From the NCBI GenBank assembly GCA_965243525.1, contig OZ251568.1, positions 1,426,001-1,490,000 on the forward strand: 64,000 nt of DNA, in the 5' to 3' direction. Position 1 is the stretch's first letter. Every line of letters starts with the position of its first letter. Position numbers and translations under genes: made by a program. Below the pieces are notes generated by a model. It ran no database searches and was not told the origin of the DNA. It was given only the letters and a program-made list of their open reading frames with translations. Shown here one piece after another: positions 27,921 to 37,078 of the stretch. Origin of the DNA: WTKD01 sp965243525 (GTDB lineage: Bacteria > Spirochaetota > Spirochaetia > WTKD01).

Positions 27921-28731
27921 TTTGGGTCTGTTCTTTTTCAATAGAAAATATTTTTTCTAGATATTTCATCAGCATCGATACCGGAAAGGTGAGCAATACA
28001 TACCCGGCTGCGATGAATAGATAGGCTTCAAGGGTTGTAAACGATGCCGAAGAGACATCTCGTGCAACCATGGTGAATTCACGCACAGAAATAATTGAAA
28101 GGAGCGAGGAATCCTTGATCAAAGAAACAAATTGTCCGGCCATACCTGGCAAGGTTCGCCGGATGATCTGGGGAAATATGACGTATCGATATGTCTGTAA
28201 TCGGGTGAATCCTAATGATTCTGCCGTTTCTAGATGTGAACCCTCAATGCTTTCAATACCAGCGCGGATGATTTCAGCCATATAGGCTCCGGCGAATAGG
28301 CTCATGATTATTATGCCAACTACAAACCTATTGTCGTATTGCAGCGCATTAGCAACAACGTAAAAGAAAATCAGAATCTGCACGATCAGCGGTGTGTTTC
28401 GAATGAGTTCTATATACCCTGTGCTCATCAATCGAAACGCAAGGATTTCAGAAGATCGAGCAACACCGGCAACAACCCCAATTACCGCGCTAAGAACCAG
28501 TGCTACCAGTGAAACGATAATCGTATTTTGAAATCCAAGAACAAAGGCATCGCGATATTCTCGAATGGTGTCCCAATGGAAGGTATACGGAAAGTCTTTA
28601 AATGAGAAATAAAATATTCCTACAATAATGGCAATAATGAAGAGCCACGTAACAAGATAACTCAGCGATTGCTGTTGCTTGTTATGTTGTGGCTCTCGTT
28701 TGCTAACAACAAACAGTGATCGAAAATTCAC
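27910..28731 (-). CDS. Polar amino acid ABC transporter permease
   Basis: 273 aa, about five membrane helices, HisM/GltK type. The EAA loop that contacts the ATPase reads ESLGFTRLQTYRYVIFPQ (about 175-192), followed by the usual LPGMAGQFVSLIKDSSL. It has a longer N-terminal helix than most relatives. Downstream of the binding-protein gene by 14 bp. No ATPase gene follows; the operon runs straight into acyP on the other strand, so the ATPase must come from elsewhere. Confidence 0.92.
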   Translation of the reverse strand: MNFRSLFVVSKREPQHNKQQQSLSYLVTWLFIIAIIVGIFYFSFKDFPYTFHWDTIREYRDAFVLGFQNTIIVSLVALVLSAVIGVVAGVARSSEILAFRLMSTGYIELIRNTPLIVQILIFFYVVANALQYDNRFVVGIIIMSLFAGAYMAEIIRAGIESIEGSHLETAESLGFTRLQTYRYVIFPQIIRRTLPGMAGQFVSLIKDSSLLSIISVREFTMVARDVSSASFTTLEAYLFIAAGYVLLTFPVSMLMKYLEKIFSIEKEQTQTNK

Positions 28732-28745
28732 AATAGCGGCGAAGC

Positions 28746-29558
28746 CTAGAAATCAAAGAAAAAAGGTATGTTGTATTGTTCAAAGACCTCTTTTATTTCG
28801 CCAACATAAGGTTCAGCGATGGTGTTGAATCCATCTTCTTCTTGCATCTTTTTTATGAATGCATTGACTTGTGCGAGAAATTCATCCCTACCCTTGCGGA
28901 TTCCCATTCCAAGGCTTGCTTTGGTTCCTTCGATGGTATCAAGAATCATTCGAGTGCTATCTTTTGTTTTTTCCCAGCTCTCATAAACCGTTAATGCATC
29001 ATAGATGAAGGCATCTGCTTTTCCTTGAGCAACTTCAAGAACACAAGCGGCTACATCTTCGAAGGAACGAATTTCACCTTCAGTGATGTTCTTTCGGGCC
29101 AATGATTCCCCGGTTGTTCCTGCTTTTACGGCAACTACACGACCTGGGGCATTGAGATCAGTGAAGGATTCGATAGGTGAATCTTTTGCAGCGAGCAGAT
29201 AGAGCCCCCAACTTGCGTACGGGACGCTGAAGTCTATTATCTTGCCCCGTTCTTCGGTGATAGACATTGATGAAATAATGACGTCGACATTTCCTGCTTG
29301 TACCGCCGGAATAAGTCCTGTCCAAGCTGTTGGGATTATCTCAACCTCACGATTGAGAAATTCGCCAAGCCTTTCAGCAATTTGTACGCTAATACCGGTT
29401 GGATTTCCTTCGGTATCAGTGGTCTCGAAGGGCGGAAACTGTAGCTCCATCGCTACGCGTAGCGGCCCCATTTCAGAATCACTTGTTTCGCTGCCTCCGG
29501 CTGCAAAAATAGCCCAGCTTGCAATGAAAACTAATGTTATTGTTAAAATACGATTCAT
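28746..29558 (-). CDS. Periplasmic amino acid-binding protein of ABC transporter
   Basis: 270 aa. Signal peptide MNRILTITLVFIASWAIFAAG, then a family 3 solute-binding fold: LRVAMELQFPPFETTD, GISVQIAERLG, DVIISSMSITEERGKIIDFSVPY, AVKAGTTGESLA and the later DAFIYDALTVY. The Arg in TEERGK is the usual carboxylate clamp for an alpha-amino acid. No lipobox Cys, so soluble in the periplasm. Ligand class is polar or acidic amino acids by similarity; position next to amt suggests a nitrogen role. Confidence 0.92.
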   Translation of the reverse strand: MNRILTITLVFIASWAIFAAGGSETSDSEMGPLRVAMELQFPPFETTDTEGNPTGISVQIAERLGEFLNREVEIIPTAWTGLIPAVQAGNVDVIISSMSITEERGKIIDFSVPYASWGLYLLAAKDSPIESFTDLNAPGRVVAVKAGTTGESLARKNITEGEIRSFEDVAACVLEVAQGKADAFIYDALTVYESWEKTKDSTRMILDTIEGTKASLGMGIRKGRDEFLAQVNAFIKKMQEEDGFNTIAEPYVGEIKEVFEQYNIPFFFDF

Positions 29559-29595
29559 GTGTACTCCTTTGCGTGTTCATTTACACGTTTTTCCT

Positions 29596-29624
29596 AAACT
29601 ATCAGTAAATGACTAAAGAGTCAA
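29596..29624 (-). promoter_or_regulatory. Promoter of the amino acid ABC operon
   Basis: TTGACT (29619-29624), 17 bp, TAGTTT (29596-29601) on minus. A small hairpin CGTGT/ACACG lies in the leader before the ribosome site AAGGAG. Confidence 0.6.
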
Positions 29625-29764
29625 GGATTAGGAATCCCTAAAGCATGAAGCGCATAGCAATCTAAATTTACTTATTCCGGAATTTTTGTGTCCATATACT
29701 AAGGTAATATTTTTTAGTTTAACAAGATTCCATAAGAGGGCGGAAAGGCCGGATAAGAAAATTA

Positions 29765-29858
29765 CATTATTGTAACTATATATAAAAATATAAACAATAT
29801 CGTATTTATTTCATGTTATAGTTACAATATTGACAAAGAATAGCCTGTGTGCTATTGA
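29765..29858 (+). promoter_or_regulatory. amt-glnK promoter with paired inverted operator sites
   Basis: TTGACA (29830-29835), 17 bp, TATTGA (29853-29858). Two copies of one 16-bp element lie in opposite orientation: 29765-29780 (read on minus TATAGTTACAATAATG) and 29817-29832 (TATAGTTACAATATTG), centres 52 bp apart, about five helical turns. The near site overlaps the -35 box. This looks like a looping or cooperative regulator of nitrogen genes. It is not a sigma54 promoter. Confidence 0.6.
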
Positions 29859-29879
29859 TTAGATAGTAGAGGAGGGAGT

Positions 29880-31208
29880 ATGAGGGTATTTTTTATAATC
29901 ATTGCTGTATTCTTTGGGTTGCCGGGCCTTTTTGCTGAAGAACCTGCAACAGCAGCGGCGTCACTAGATATGGTGTGGCTTGTTATATCTGCCGCACTGG
30001 TCTTTTTTATGCAGGCAGGATTTGCCTTAGTTGAGTCAGGACTTACGCGAGCCAAGAATACGAGTAATATCATAATGAAAAACATGGTTGATTTTGCCGC
30101 TGGATCTATTATGTATTTTCTTGTCGGATGGGCATTGATGTATGGGAATTCACTGGGGGGAATCCTAGGGACGTCCGGGTTTGCGTTGCGCTATGCAAAA
30201 CCTGCGGTTGATGCCTATGGAGGAATGCCACTCATTTTGCGTGATTGGCTGTTTCAGGCGGTGTTCACCGCTACGGCTGCAACCATTGTTTCAGGGGCAT
30301 TAGCAGAACGGGCTCGGTATGGCACCTATATTTTAATTTCGATAATACTCTCAGGGATTATCTATCCGATAAGTGGCCATTGGATTTGGGGGGGTGGCTT
30401 TCTTGCAAAGCTTGGCTTCCATGATTTTGCTGGATCGATGGTTGTGCATGGTCTTGGGGGATGTGCTGCATTTATTGGGGCATGGATCATTGGGCCACGA
30501 TCAGGCAGGTATCTTCGCGATACACGAGGGAAAATACGGCAAATTCGCGCGATTCCCGGCCACAATATGACCTTTGCTTCCATAGGGGTGTTTATTTTGT
30601 GGTTTGGATGGTATGGGTTTAATGCGGGATCAACCCTTTCTGGGAATGACGCGTCGATAGCGCATATAGCAGTGACGACGACATTGTCTGCAGCGAGCGG
30701 TTTGATTTCGGCTCTGTTTCTTTCGTGGATATGGTTTGGAAAATCAGATCCTTCGATGACGATGAATGGTGCGCTTGCAGGTTTGGTGGGGATAACCGCG
30801 GGGTGTTTTGTAATACCTCCAGCTATTGCTATTGCAGTAGGAGGGATATCCGGTATTCTTGTAGTTTTGTCTGTCGAGTTTATCGATAAAATACTGCATA
30901 TCGATGATCCGGTTGGAGCAAGTTCGGTGCATGGAGTCTGTGGTGTTTGGGGAACGCTTGCAGTTGGATTGTTTGGTGATTTGGAAAAAATAGGCACTGG
31001 ATTGAATCGACTAGAGCAAATAGGGGTGCAGCTATTGGGCAGTGCGGTAGTACTTGCTTGGGTAGGAGTGACGACAGGGATTGTTTTTGGAGTGATGCAC
31101 CTTGGGAAGTTGTTGCGCGTTTCAAAGGAAGATGAATTGCTTGGGTTAGACCTTGCAGAACATGCAACTGATTCATACAGTGGGTTCCAAGTTTTTTCCA
31201 ATATGTGA
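29880..31208 (+). CDS. amt: Ammonium transporter
   Basis: 442 aa: cleavable-looking signal (MRVFFIIIAVFFGLPGLFA), then 11 membrane helices. Amt landmarks FFMQAGFALVESG, GHWIWGGG, MVVHGLGG (first pore His), NMTFASIGVFILWFGWYGFN and VGASSVHGVCGVWG (second pore His). It moves ammonium across the inner membrane. Ribosome site GGAGG. glnK follows after 9 bp, the standard amt-glnK pair in which GlnK plugs the channel. Confidence 0.96.
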   Translation: MRVFFIIIAVFFGLPGLFAEEPATAAASLDMVWLVISAALVFFMQAGFALVESGLTRAKNTSNIIMKNMVDFAAGSIMYFLVGWALMYGNSLGGILGTSGFALRYAKPAVDAYGGMPLILRDWLFQAVFTATAATIVSGALAERARYGTYILISIILSGIIYPISGHWIWGGGFLAKLGFHDFAGSMVVHGLGGCAAFIGAWIIGPRSGRYLRDTRGKIRQIRAIPGHNMTFASIGVFILWFGWYGFNAGSTLSGNDASIAHIAVTTTLSAASGLISALFLSWIWFGKSDPSMTMNGALAGLVGITAGCFVIPPAIAIAVGGISGILVVLSVEFIDKILHIDDPVGASSVHGVCGVWGTLAVGLFGDLEKIGTGLNRLEQIGVQLLGSAVVLAWVGVTTGIVFGVMHLGKLLRVSKEDELLGLDLAEHATDSYSGFQVFSNM

Positions 31209-31217
31209 GGAGGAATA

Positions 31218-31559
31218 ATGAAATTAATAGTTGCATATATACAACCCTACAGGTTAACACAGGTAAAAGAATCCTTGTTTTCAAAGGGGATTCACAAAAT
31301 TTCAATAACTAATGCACTTGGATGTGGACAACAAAAAGGTTATGAGGAACAGTATCGTGGTATTACCATGGCGGTGAACCTGTTGAAAAAAGTTCGTATT
31401 GAAGTCGCCGTGAATGATGCATTTGTTGAGACGACGATTGATGCGATCATTCAAGGTGCGCGAACAGAAAACATCGGTGATGGCAAAATCTTTGTGCTGC
31501 CCGTTGAGCAATGCATACGTATACGTAACGGAGAGACAGGAGCAACGGCGATAGGATAG
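31218..31559 (+). CDS. glnK: PII signalling protein GlnK lacking Tyr51
   Basis: 113 aa, standard PII length. Start MKLIVAYIQPYRLTQVKE, C-terminal GDGKIFVLPVEQCIRIRNGE that builds the nucleotide site. In the T-loop Tyr46 is present (QYRG), but the position of the uridylylated Tyr51 is Met, in ITMAVNLLKKV instead of AEYMVDFLPKV. Uridylylation by GlnD at that site is therefore impossible; control should rest on ATP/ADP and 2-oxoglutarate binding alone. Ribosome site GAGGAGG. Confidence 0.94.
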   Translation: MKLIVAYIQPYRLTQVKESLFSKGIHKISITNALGCGQQKGYEEQYRGITMAVNLLKKVRIEVAVNDAFVETTIDAIIQGARTENIGDGKIFVLPVEQCIRIRNGETGATAIG

Positions 31560-31604
31560 GGATACTGGTACTTAGATCTATGCGAGGCATATAAGCAAAG
31601 TATG

Positions 31605-31626
31605 CGGAGATTTTCTCCGATTTTCT
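31605..31626 (+). terminator. Terminator of amt-glnK
   Basis: CGGAGA-TTT-TCTCCG stem followed by ATTTTCT. Short but well placed 46 bp after glnK. Confidence 0.5.
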
Positions 31627-31665
31627 GAATAAAATACCAAGACCCTAACCCTTGATATCGACGAT

Positions 31666-32106
31666 TTATTGCTGCACAGATTCCAGATAATTATTAGATA
31701 TTCCCCAGATGATGGCAGCAGAGATTATCGCTACAACTCCACTACCCACGAGCATTCCCCCAGAAACAAAGAGAATGTCCCTATCAGAACGAGAAAGGGT
31801 ATTATTTTGAGAATTTTCTAACGAAAATGGGATGGCCAATGTTACGGCTCCTGCTAGCATCAGGCCAATGCTGTAGTAGACAGCTCGGTGTCCCTGCCAC
31901 CTTTTTTTAATTATATCTTCATAGCTGATATGCTCCACCGGATTGGGGTTTTGAAAGGGTACATAGGATTGAGAAAGGGATTGATGGGTCAAAAATGATC
32001 CTTCAGTTTGAATTTGCATATATGCATTTGCACCAAAATTTGACGGAGATGCATACAGATAGCCACATAGCACACAAAGTGCTCCAACTAAAACAGTCTT
32101 TTTCAT
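31666..32106 (-). CDS. Small exported two-helix protein, diverged paralogue
   Basis: 146 aa. Signal peptide MKKTVLVGALCVLCGYLYASP, then the family blocks YMQIQTEGSF and SYVPFQ, a polar linker, a first hydrophobic segment (YYSIGLMLAGAVTLAIPF) and a second one rich in small residues (GGMLVGSGVVAIISAAIIWG). It is the most distant of eight paralogues in the window; the linker is longer and more basic (KKRWQGHRAV). Function unknown, probably an envelope membrane protein. Confidence 0.8.
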   Translation of the reverse strand: MKKTVLVGALCVLCGYLYASPSNFGANAYMQIQTEGSFLTHQSLSQSYVPFQNPNPVEHISYEDIIKKRWQGHRAVYYSIGLMLAGAVTLAIPFSLENSQNNTLSRSDRDILFVSGGMLVGSGVVAIISAAIIWGISNNYLESVQQ

Positions 32107-32353
32107 AAGGCCTCCAGATAGAAATAGAATTTCTTAAGACGTATCTAAAATATACTACTATCTAGACCGAGTAAAGGCGTACAGCGGCATCCATACCTCG
32201 GCAATTGTTTGCCCTAAGGAAGAGCATAATGCTTCGGATTGCACGCATGTTTGAGGATAATCTTATTGTGTGTGGGATACGTAGGTATATAGCAAATATA
32301 ATAATTTATGTATACTTATTGTAAATGTTTAATATACAAATCGGTAATTGCAT

Positions 32354-33148
32354 ATGCGATTAGCCATCTCTCTTTTTCTCATAGGAATAGCAGCATTGTT
32401 AGCAGGTGAAACTCATGAAATATCTGTTGGAATTCCACTGCATGTTTCTGTGGGTGTTGATAATCTGCTTTCAAGTGTTCTGAAGATAGGAGTTACTGGA
32501 GGATTGAATTTTGGGTATCGCTATTTTGAAGGAATCCAATCACACACCATTCGCCTTTTGATAGGAGGAGGAGTACTGGTTCCACAATATGTAAATACTG
32601 GATTTGGTTACACTGATGGGTTTACTGACCAATTGTATCGATTGGGACTGCATATCCGGTCTACGTTTCAAATATATGAAAATGATGTTGTTCTTGCGAG
32701 ATTAGGAGCCTATGCACTTGGTTCTTTTGAGGTATTTGTGATGGATCACTTCTTTAGTGTTTCTTGGTTAGGAGAGGCGGGAATAGGGATTGCGGGAGAT
32801 CTAACATTTCGCTTTGAGCCACATAGCGTTGAACTGATGTTTGCACTACCACTTGGAGTACTGCTTAGTCGTCCAAGCTGGAGTGTCTATCTCATAGAAG
32901 ATGAACTGGCTCTCGATCAAGATGGAATAGCCTCAGTGATTTTTGGAAGAACAAGAATTGCTTCGTTCAATGAATATGTGCGCTTGGAACTAGCAGCATT
33001 GTATACCTATGATCTGAATGAAAAAATCTCACTTGGAACGAGATACGATTTCCTCTATCGTTATGTTGGATTTCCACGAACCTCCATGACATTTGAGCAT
33101 TTTTTGTCTTTTTCTGTGTTGATACGTATTCCGGAGAAGAAAAAATGA
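32354..33148 (+). CDS. Exported beta-barrel-like protein
   Basis: 264 aa from the ATG at 32354 (a TTG two codons earlier is unlikely). Signal peptide MRLAISLFLIGIAALLAGE, then alternating hydrophobic/polar strands ending in an aromatic-rich strand (HFLSFSVLIRIP), the pattern of an 8-12-stranded outer membrane barrel. The family is not recognised. It overlaps the S41 lipoprotein gene by 4 bp, so the two are cotranslated. The upstream gap 32107-32353 shows AT-rich DNA with only weak promoter-like boxes. Confidence 0.75.
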   Translation: MRLAISLFLIGIAALLAGETHEISVGIPLHVSVGVDNLLSSVLKIGVTGGLNFGYRYFEGIQSHTIRLLIGGGVLVPQYVNTGFGYTDGFTDQLYRLGLHIRSTFQIYENDVVLARLGAYALGSFEVFVMDHFFSVSWLGEAGIGIAGDLTFRFEPHSVELMFALPLGVLLSRPSWSVYLIEDELALDQDGIASVIFGRTRIASFNEYVRLELAALYTYDLNEKISLGTRYDFLYRYVGFPRTSMTFEHFLSFSVLIRIPEKKK

Positions 33149-34344
33149 AAGCATGTATCGGTGTATGTAGTATAGGAATATTGGCATTGTGTTTTGGTTG
33201 TACGAACATTTTTGGAGCACGTGCTACGACGCCCCGTGATGTTTTTGAGGCTTTCTGGAAGGATTTCACACAGGTATATGCGTATATGGATGAATTTGAT
33301 TTCAGCGAGTCAGAATTTTCTTCGAAAAAATTTGAACTTCCAGATGATTATTCGAATATGTTTTCAGGAACAGAGTTATACAAGGCAGAGCTTGCGCAAG
33401 CAAATTTTGAAATTCTGTACAGTCATTATGCACCGTTGATCGATGCACAGAGCACGTGGGATCAATTGTACGCATTGTTTCTCGATTTGGAAAATACGTT
33501 GAAGGATGTACATTTTACTTTTACATCACTTTGGGACAGTTCGTTTGTCTTCAACGGACAACCCGTCGCTAGTTATAATCAACAGCATACGGTTAGTACT
33601 ATTCCCGAAGACTATGCAAAAACCTTTTATACCATAGATAGCTGGGAGATAGAGATAGTTGATGTGTCGCATGCCTATGCATGGGGACATGTAAAAGCAG
33701 ATCCGACGATAGGCTATCTGCATGTGCGTGAACTTGTTGCAGAATATTCATCTGGGGGGCGTTTATTTGGAAGTACTGCATGGTTGGAGAAGATAGATAC
33801 AATAATTGATTATTTTGTTGCCCAAGGTGTCACGAGGCTTATCATTGATCTACGTGGAGATGCCAGGGGCAGTATCTCTGCACCGCAACAGATGATTGGT
33901 CGTTTTGTGACAGAAACAAAACGGGGCTTTCTGGCGTTGGAACGAGATCCTCAAGGAGAGTTGAGTCGTGAATCTTTTGTGGACGTGACACCAAGAGGAA
34001 ACAGGGGATTAGCGGGAGTTCCCATAGTGCTTGTTACCAATAAACTTGTTCGGAGTGGTGGTGAGTTTTTTGTTCTGATGCTTAAGGCAAGGGGGACAGA
34101 TACATATCACTTGGGGTCAAGAGACGGAGCCACTCTTGGTGTTGCCGGAGGAATTATAGAGAGAGACCTGCCGGATGGAGTCGTGGTGCGATATCCATCG
34201 AGCAAGATATGGCAAATAGATGCAGATGGCAGCCCTGTTTCTTATTTTAGAACCGGCATCATGCCAGATGAGTCTGTGGATGTCATTAATGGAAATGACA
34301 TTGATGAATTGATGCAAAGAGCCATTGACTATCTCAACAAATAA
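33145..34344 (+). CDS. S41-family (C-terminal processing) peptidase-like lipoprotein
   Basis: 399 aa. Lipoprotein signal with Cys in CFGCTN (residue about 19), a helical N-terminal domain (RDVFEAFWKDF..., common in tricorn/CtpA-like proteins), and an S41 core: GYLHVREL, LIIDLRGDARGS, PIVLVTNKLVRSGGEFFVLMLK, where the Ser before GGE fits the nucleophile, and a later substrate-groove GGIIERDLPDG. No PDZ domain is evident. Likely a periplasmic or outer-membrane-anchored protease or peptidase-like binding protein. Coupled to the barrel protein, so they may act together. Confidence 0.83.
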   Translation: MKACIGVCSIGILALCFGCTNIFGARATTPRDVFEAFWKDFTQVYAYMDEFDFSESEFSSKKFELPDDYSNMFSGTELYKAELAQANFEILYSHYAPLIDAQSTWDQLYALFLDLENTLKDVHFTFTSLWDSSFVFNGQPVASYNQQHTVSTIPEDYAKTFYTIDSWEIEIVDVSHAYAWGHVKADPTIGYLHVRELVAEYSSGGRLFGSTAWLEKIDTIIDYFVAQGVTRLIIDLRGDARGSISAPQQMIGRFVTETKRGFLALERDPQGELSRESFVDVTPRGNRGLAGVPIVLVTNKLVRSGGEFFVLMLKARGTDTYHLGSRDGATLGVAGGIIERDLPDGVVVRYPSSKIWQIDADGSPVSYFRTGIMPDESVDVINGNDIDELMQRAIDYLNK

Positions 34345-34402
34345 TTTTGCTTTCGAAGTCTATATTGGTTATTTGCAAACCTGTTTGAGCTAAGATATGC
34401 TT

Positions 34403-34843
34403 CTATAAATCATCAAGATAATGCAAACTTGCTAATCCTGCCTGTCTTTGACTAGAGCCATAGATCCAAGCAACGATACCGGTAATGGCTGTGGCAGTCC
34501 CCACCCCGATCAGCGAATATCCGGCATCTTGAAGAACGATATCATACTCTGTTGCAGGATCTGGATAATTTGTTACAAAAGATAAGATCGTGCTGCCTGT
34601 TATAGTCATCAAAACGCCCAGAGCAGTAGCGGCAATACCAAGGTTCCTTGTCTGTGTTCCGAGTCTATAGCTATAGTTTGCCACAGAAGCGGTGTTTTGA
34701 AACGGAGTGAGTGCATATGCCACTTGAGGGAGGAGAGTCCCTTCAGATCTTAGTTCTTGATATACATTGCTGTGCTGTAATGGATTTGCAGCAAGATGCG
34801 ATGTTATAACGAATATCATACCAATAGAAAAAATTAATCTCAT
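34403..34843 (-). CDS. Small exported two-helix protein, diverged paralogue
   Basis: 146 aa. Signal MRLIFSIGMIFVITSHLAA, then YQELRSEGTL, TPFQN, the basic turn LGTQTRNLG and two hydrophobic segments (AATALGVLMTITGSTILSF and AGYSLIGVGTATAITGIVAWIYG). The gene blocks line up with the array family downstream but identity is low. The spacer 34844-35079 contains an AT-rich promoter region without the conserved array block. Confidence 0.75.
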   Translation of the reverse strand: MRLIFSIGMIFVITSHLAANPLQHSNVYQELRSEGTLLPQVAYALTPFQNTASVANYSYRLGTQTRNLGIAATALGVLMTITGSTILSFVTNYPDPATEYDIVLQDAGYSLIGVGTATAITGIVAWIYGSSQRQAGLASLHYLDDL

Positions 34844-35079
34844 ATATATATACTTCCTTTAGTATAGTGTATATAATTTTCTGAAAAAGCGATACAGCTA
34901 CTTATTAAGTATTTCCTATGTTTCGTATATGTTTCTTGCCAGAATATCGTGCGTGGGGTGGTAGATCTCTTAGGAAATCTACATACCTGTTATACGAAAC
35001 CACGTTTTAAATAGCTTGGATACTGGAATGTGCACCAACTAGAGCTACCTCTATGTGCGCAAGGGTTCAAGCAGAATCC

Positions 35080-35505
35080 TTAATAGGATGATATCACGGT
35101 GCGCATTTGGCCTGCTCCAATACCCCAAGTGATGCCACCACCTAGCATTGCAAGGGCCCCGAGACCTGCCATTGAAAATCCAGAAATAAGTAGGTCTGTG
35201 TCAGGAGCAGATGTAATAGCCTGGGCTCCTCCTACTCCCACGAGTATGAATCCAATTAATCCAAGGGCGAGTCCAGTAGAAGTGGTTATGATGCCGATAT
35301 TTCTTGTTCGTCGTGCGGAGATATAAATAGGGTTTTTTTCAGCACTGTCGGATTGAAACGGCACATAGGATTCAAAGGCTGCCTGAGTTACAAAAAATGA
35401 ACCCTCAGACTGGAGTTGTGTATATGCATTAGCACCCCAAGAGGGCGTTGCGTAGAGATAACTTGATAACATACAAAGTATTCCAACAATGACTAGTTTT
35501 TTCAT
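35080..35505 (-). CDS. Array paralogue 1 (small exported two-helix protein)
   Basis: 141 aa. Signal peptide MKKLVIVGILCMLSSYLYA, core YTQLQSEGSFF and ESYVPFQ, arginine-rich turn SARRTRNIG, helix 1 TSTGLALGLIGFILVGVGG, loop QAITSAPDTD, helix 2 GFSMAGLGALAMLGGGITWG, and the end GAGQMRTVISSY. Function unknown. Confidence 0.85.
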   Translation of the reverse strand: MKKLVIVGILCMLSSYLYATPSWGANAYTQLQSEGSFFVTQAAFESYVPFQSDSAEKNPIYISARRTRNIGIITTSTGLALGLIGFILVGVGGAQAITSAPDTDLLISGFSMAGLGALAMLGGGITWGIGAGQMRTVISSY

Positions 35506-35741
35506 ATGATCCTCCTAATGACCAAGATGTAAAATATCTTTAGTTATTATACCATAACATATATCTACCTATGCAATCAAACAGCAAATAAATTTGATAT
35601 CTGTGCTTAAGTATTTCAAGCAAATAACGCAGAATCTACGTAAATCTAATGATTCCTGTGTGGATAGACCTAGCAAAAAATACTAGGCGTGATGAGGGAG
35701 CACAGCAGCGCTGTGCTCCTGTTAATCGTATAGAATACGGC

Positions 35742-36197
35742 TTATTGATGAAGCATGGCTGAACGCATTTGACTTGCCCCAACGCCCCAGGCGATAGCGC
35801 CACCTGTGAGCAGAAGGCTACCGATGCTTGCCAATGAATAACCAGAAATAGCTAGGCCAACGTCAGGATCAGGTGCAACAAGTGTTTGTGTAGCGATATC
35901 GTATGTTGCAGTTTGAGATAGTCCTAGTCCTACGAGTATGCCACCAACTATTCCAAGAGCAAGCCCAACAGAAGTGGTGATGATTCCAGCGTTTCTTGTT
36001 CGCCGTGCAGAAAACAAAGCAGCGTTTACGTCAGCATTGGTACTTTGAAACGGTACATAGGATTCAAAACCTGTCTGGGTTGCGAAAAATGAACCTTCAG
36101 ATTGAAGCTGCATATACGTGTTCGAACCCAAAGAGGGTGTTGCATAGAGATAGCTGGCTAGCACACAGAGTGCGCCAACAATAATTAGTTTTTTCAT
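35742..36197 (-). CDS. Array paralogue 2 (small exported two-helix protein)
   Basis: 151 aa, the longest member. It differs mainly in the loop between the helices (TATYDIATQTLVAPDPDVG), about ten residues longer than in its neighbours. Turn SARRTRNAG; end WGVGASQMRSAMLHQ. Confidence 0.85.
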   Translation of the reverse strand: MKKLIIVGALCVLASYLYATPSLGSNTYMQLQSEGSFFATQTGFESYVPFQSTNADVNAALFSARRTRNAGIITTSVGLALGIVGGILVGLGLSQTATYDIATQTLVAPDPDVGLAISGYSLASIGSLLLTGGAIAWGVGASQMRSAMLHQ

Positions 36198-36417
36198 ACG
36201 GTCCTCCTAAATAACCAAGAGTATAAAAATATACGTAATTATACCATAAAATACATCTATATGTGCAACATAAATAGCAAATAAATTTTGATATTTATGT
36301 TCAAGTGTTTCTCAGGTGCTCTGGCACAGAGACTACATACATTCTGTGCGATTTTACGTTGGGAGATTTGTAAAGCTTTAATCGTATGCTGATACAGCAC
36401 AATTCTATGTACACATC

Positions 36418-36858
36418 TTATCGGTCGAGCATCGCTGAACGCATTTGATTTGCACCGACGCCCCAAGCAATGGCTCCAGCAATAGTGGCAAGAGTGCCAA
36501 TACCCATGAACGTGCTTCCAAAGAGTACAAGTGAATTTGCACTGGCTCTACTGCTGCTATATTCATAATTGTAAGGAGCTCCTAATCCAAGTAATATACC
36601 TCCGCCGAGCATCAGCCCCAGGCCAACAGAAGTGGTGATCATGCCGGCCCATTGGGTACGTATAGTCTTAGAAATAGAAGTATTCCTTCTGGTAGTATTG
36701 GTGGTTTGAAACGGTACATAGGATTCAAAATCTGCCTGAGTTGTGAAAAATGAGCCTTCAGACTGAAGCTGTGTATATGCATTCGGATTTAAAGAGGGTG
36801 TTGCATAGAGATGACTGGATAGCAGACAGAGCGCTCCAATAATAATTAGTTTTTTCAT
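36418..36858 (-). CDS. Array paralogue 3 (small exported two-helix protein)
   Basis: 146 aa. Variable parts: linker TTNTTRRNTSISKTIRTQW before helix 1 and loop PYNYEYSSSRASAN between the helices. Signal peptide, QLQSEGSFF block and end GANQMRSAMLDR are as in the family. Confidence 0.85.
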   Translation of the reverse strand: MKKLIIIGALCLLSSHLYATPSLNPNAYTQLQSEGSFFTTQADFESYVPFQTTNTTRRNTSISKTIRTQWAGMITTSVGLGLMLGGGILLGLGAPYNYEYSSSRASANSLVLFGSTFMGIGTLATIAGAIAWGVGANQMRSAMLDR

Positions 36859-37078
36859 ACGGTCCTCCTGATAATTAATAGTACAAAAATGTTTGTAATT
36901 ATATCACAACATACATTCCCATGTGCACCTAGCTAGCAAGTGGATTTTGAATTTATAGTCAACTATTCCTCGAATACATGGAAAAAATCGCGTAAACTCT
37001 GTGTATTTTTACGTGAAGAAGTTTGACAAGGATGTTTACGTAGTTGGTACGCCAGAGTGGTGTATTCTGTGCACCATC

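Noticed and set aside
29765..29880. Sigma54/NtrC promoter for amt-glnK
   Set aside because: No GG-N10-GC element is present; a sigma70-type TTGACA/TATTGA pair is at the right place.
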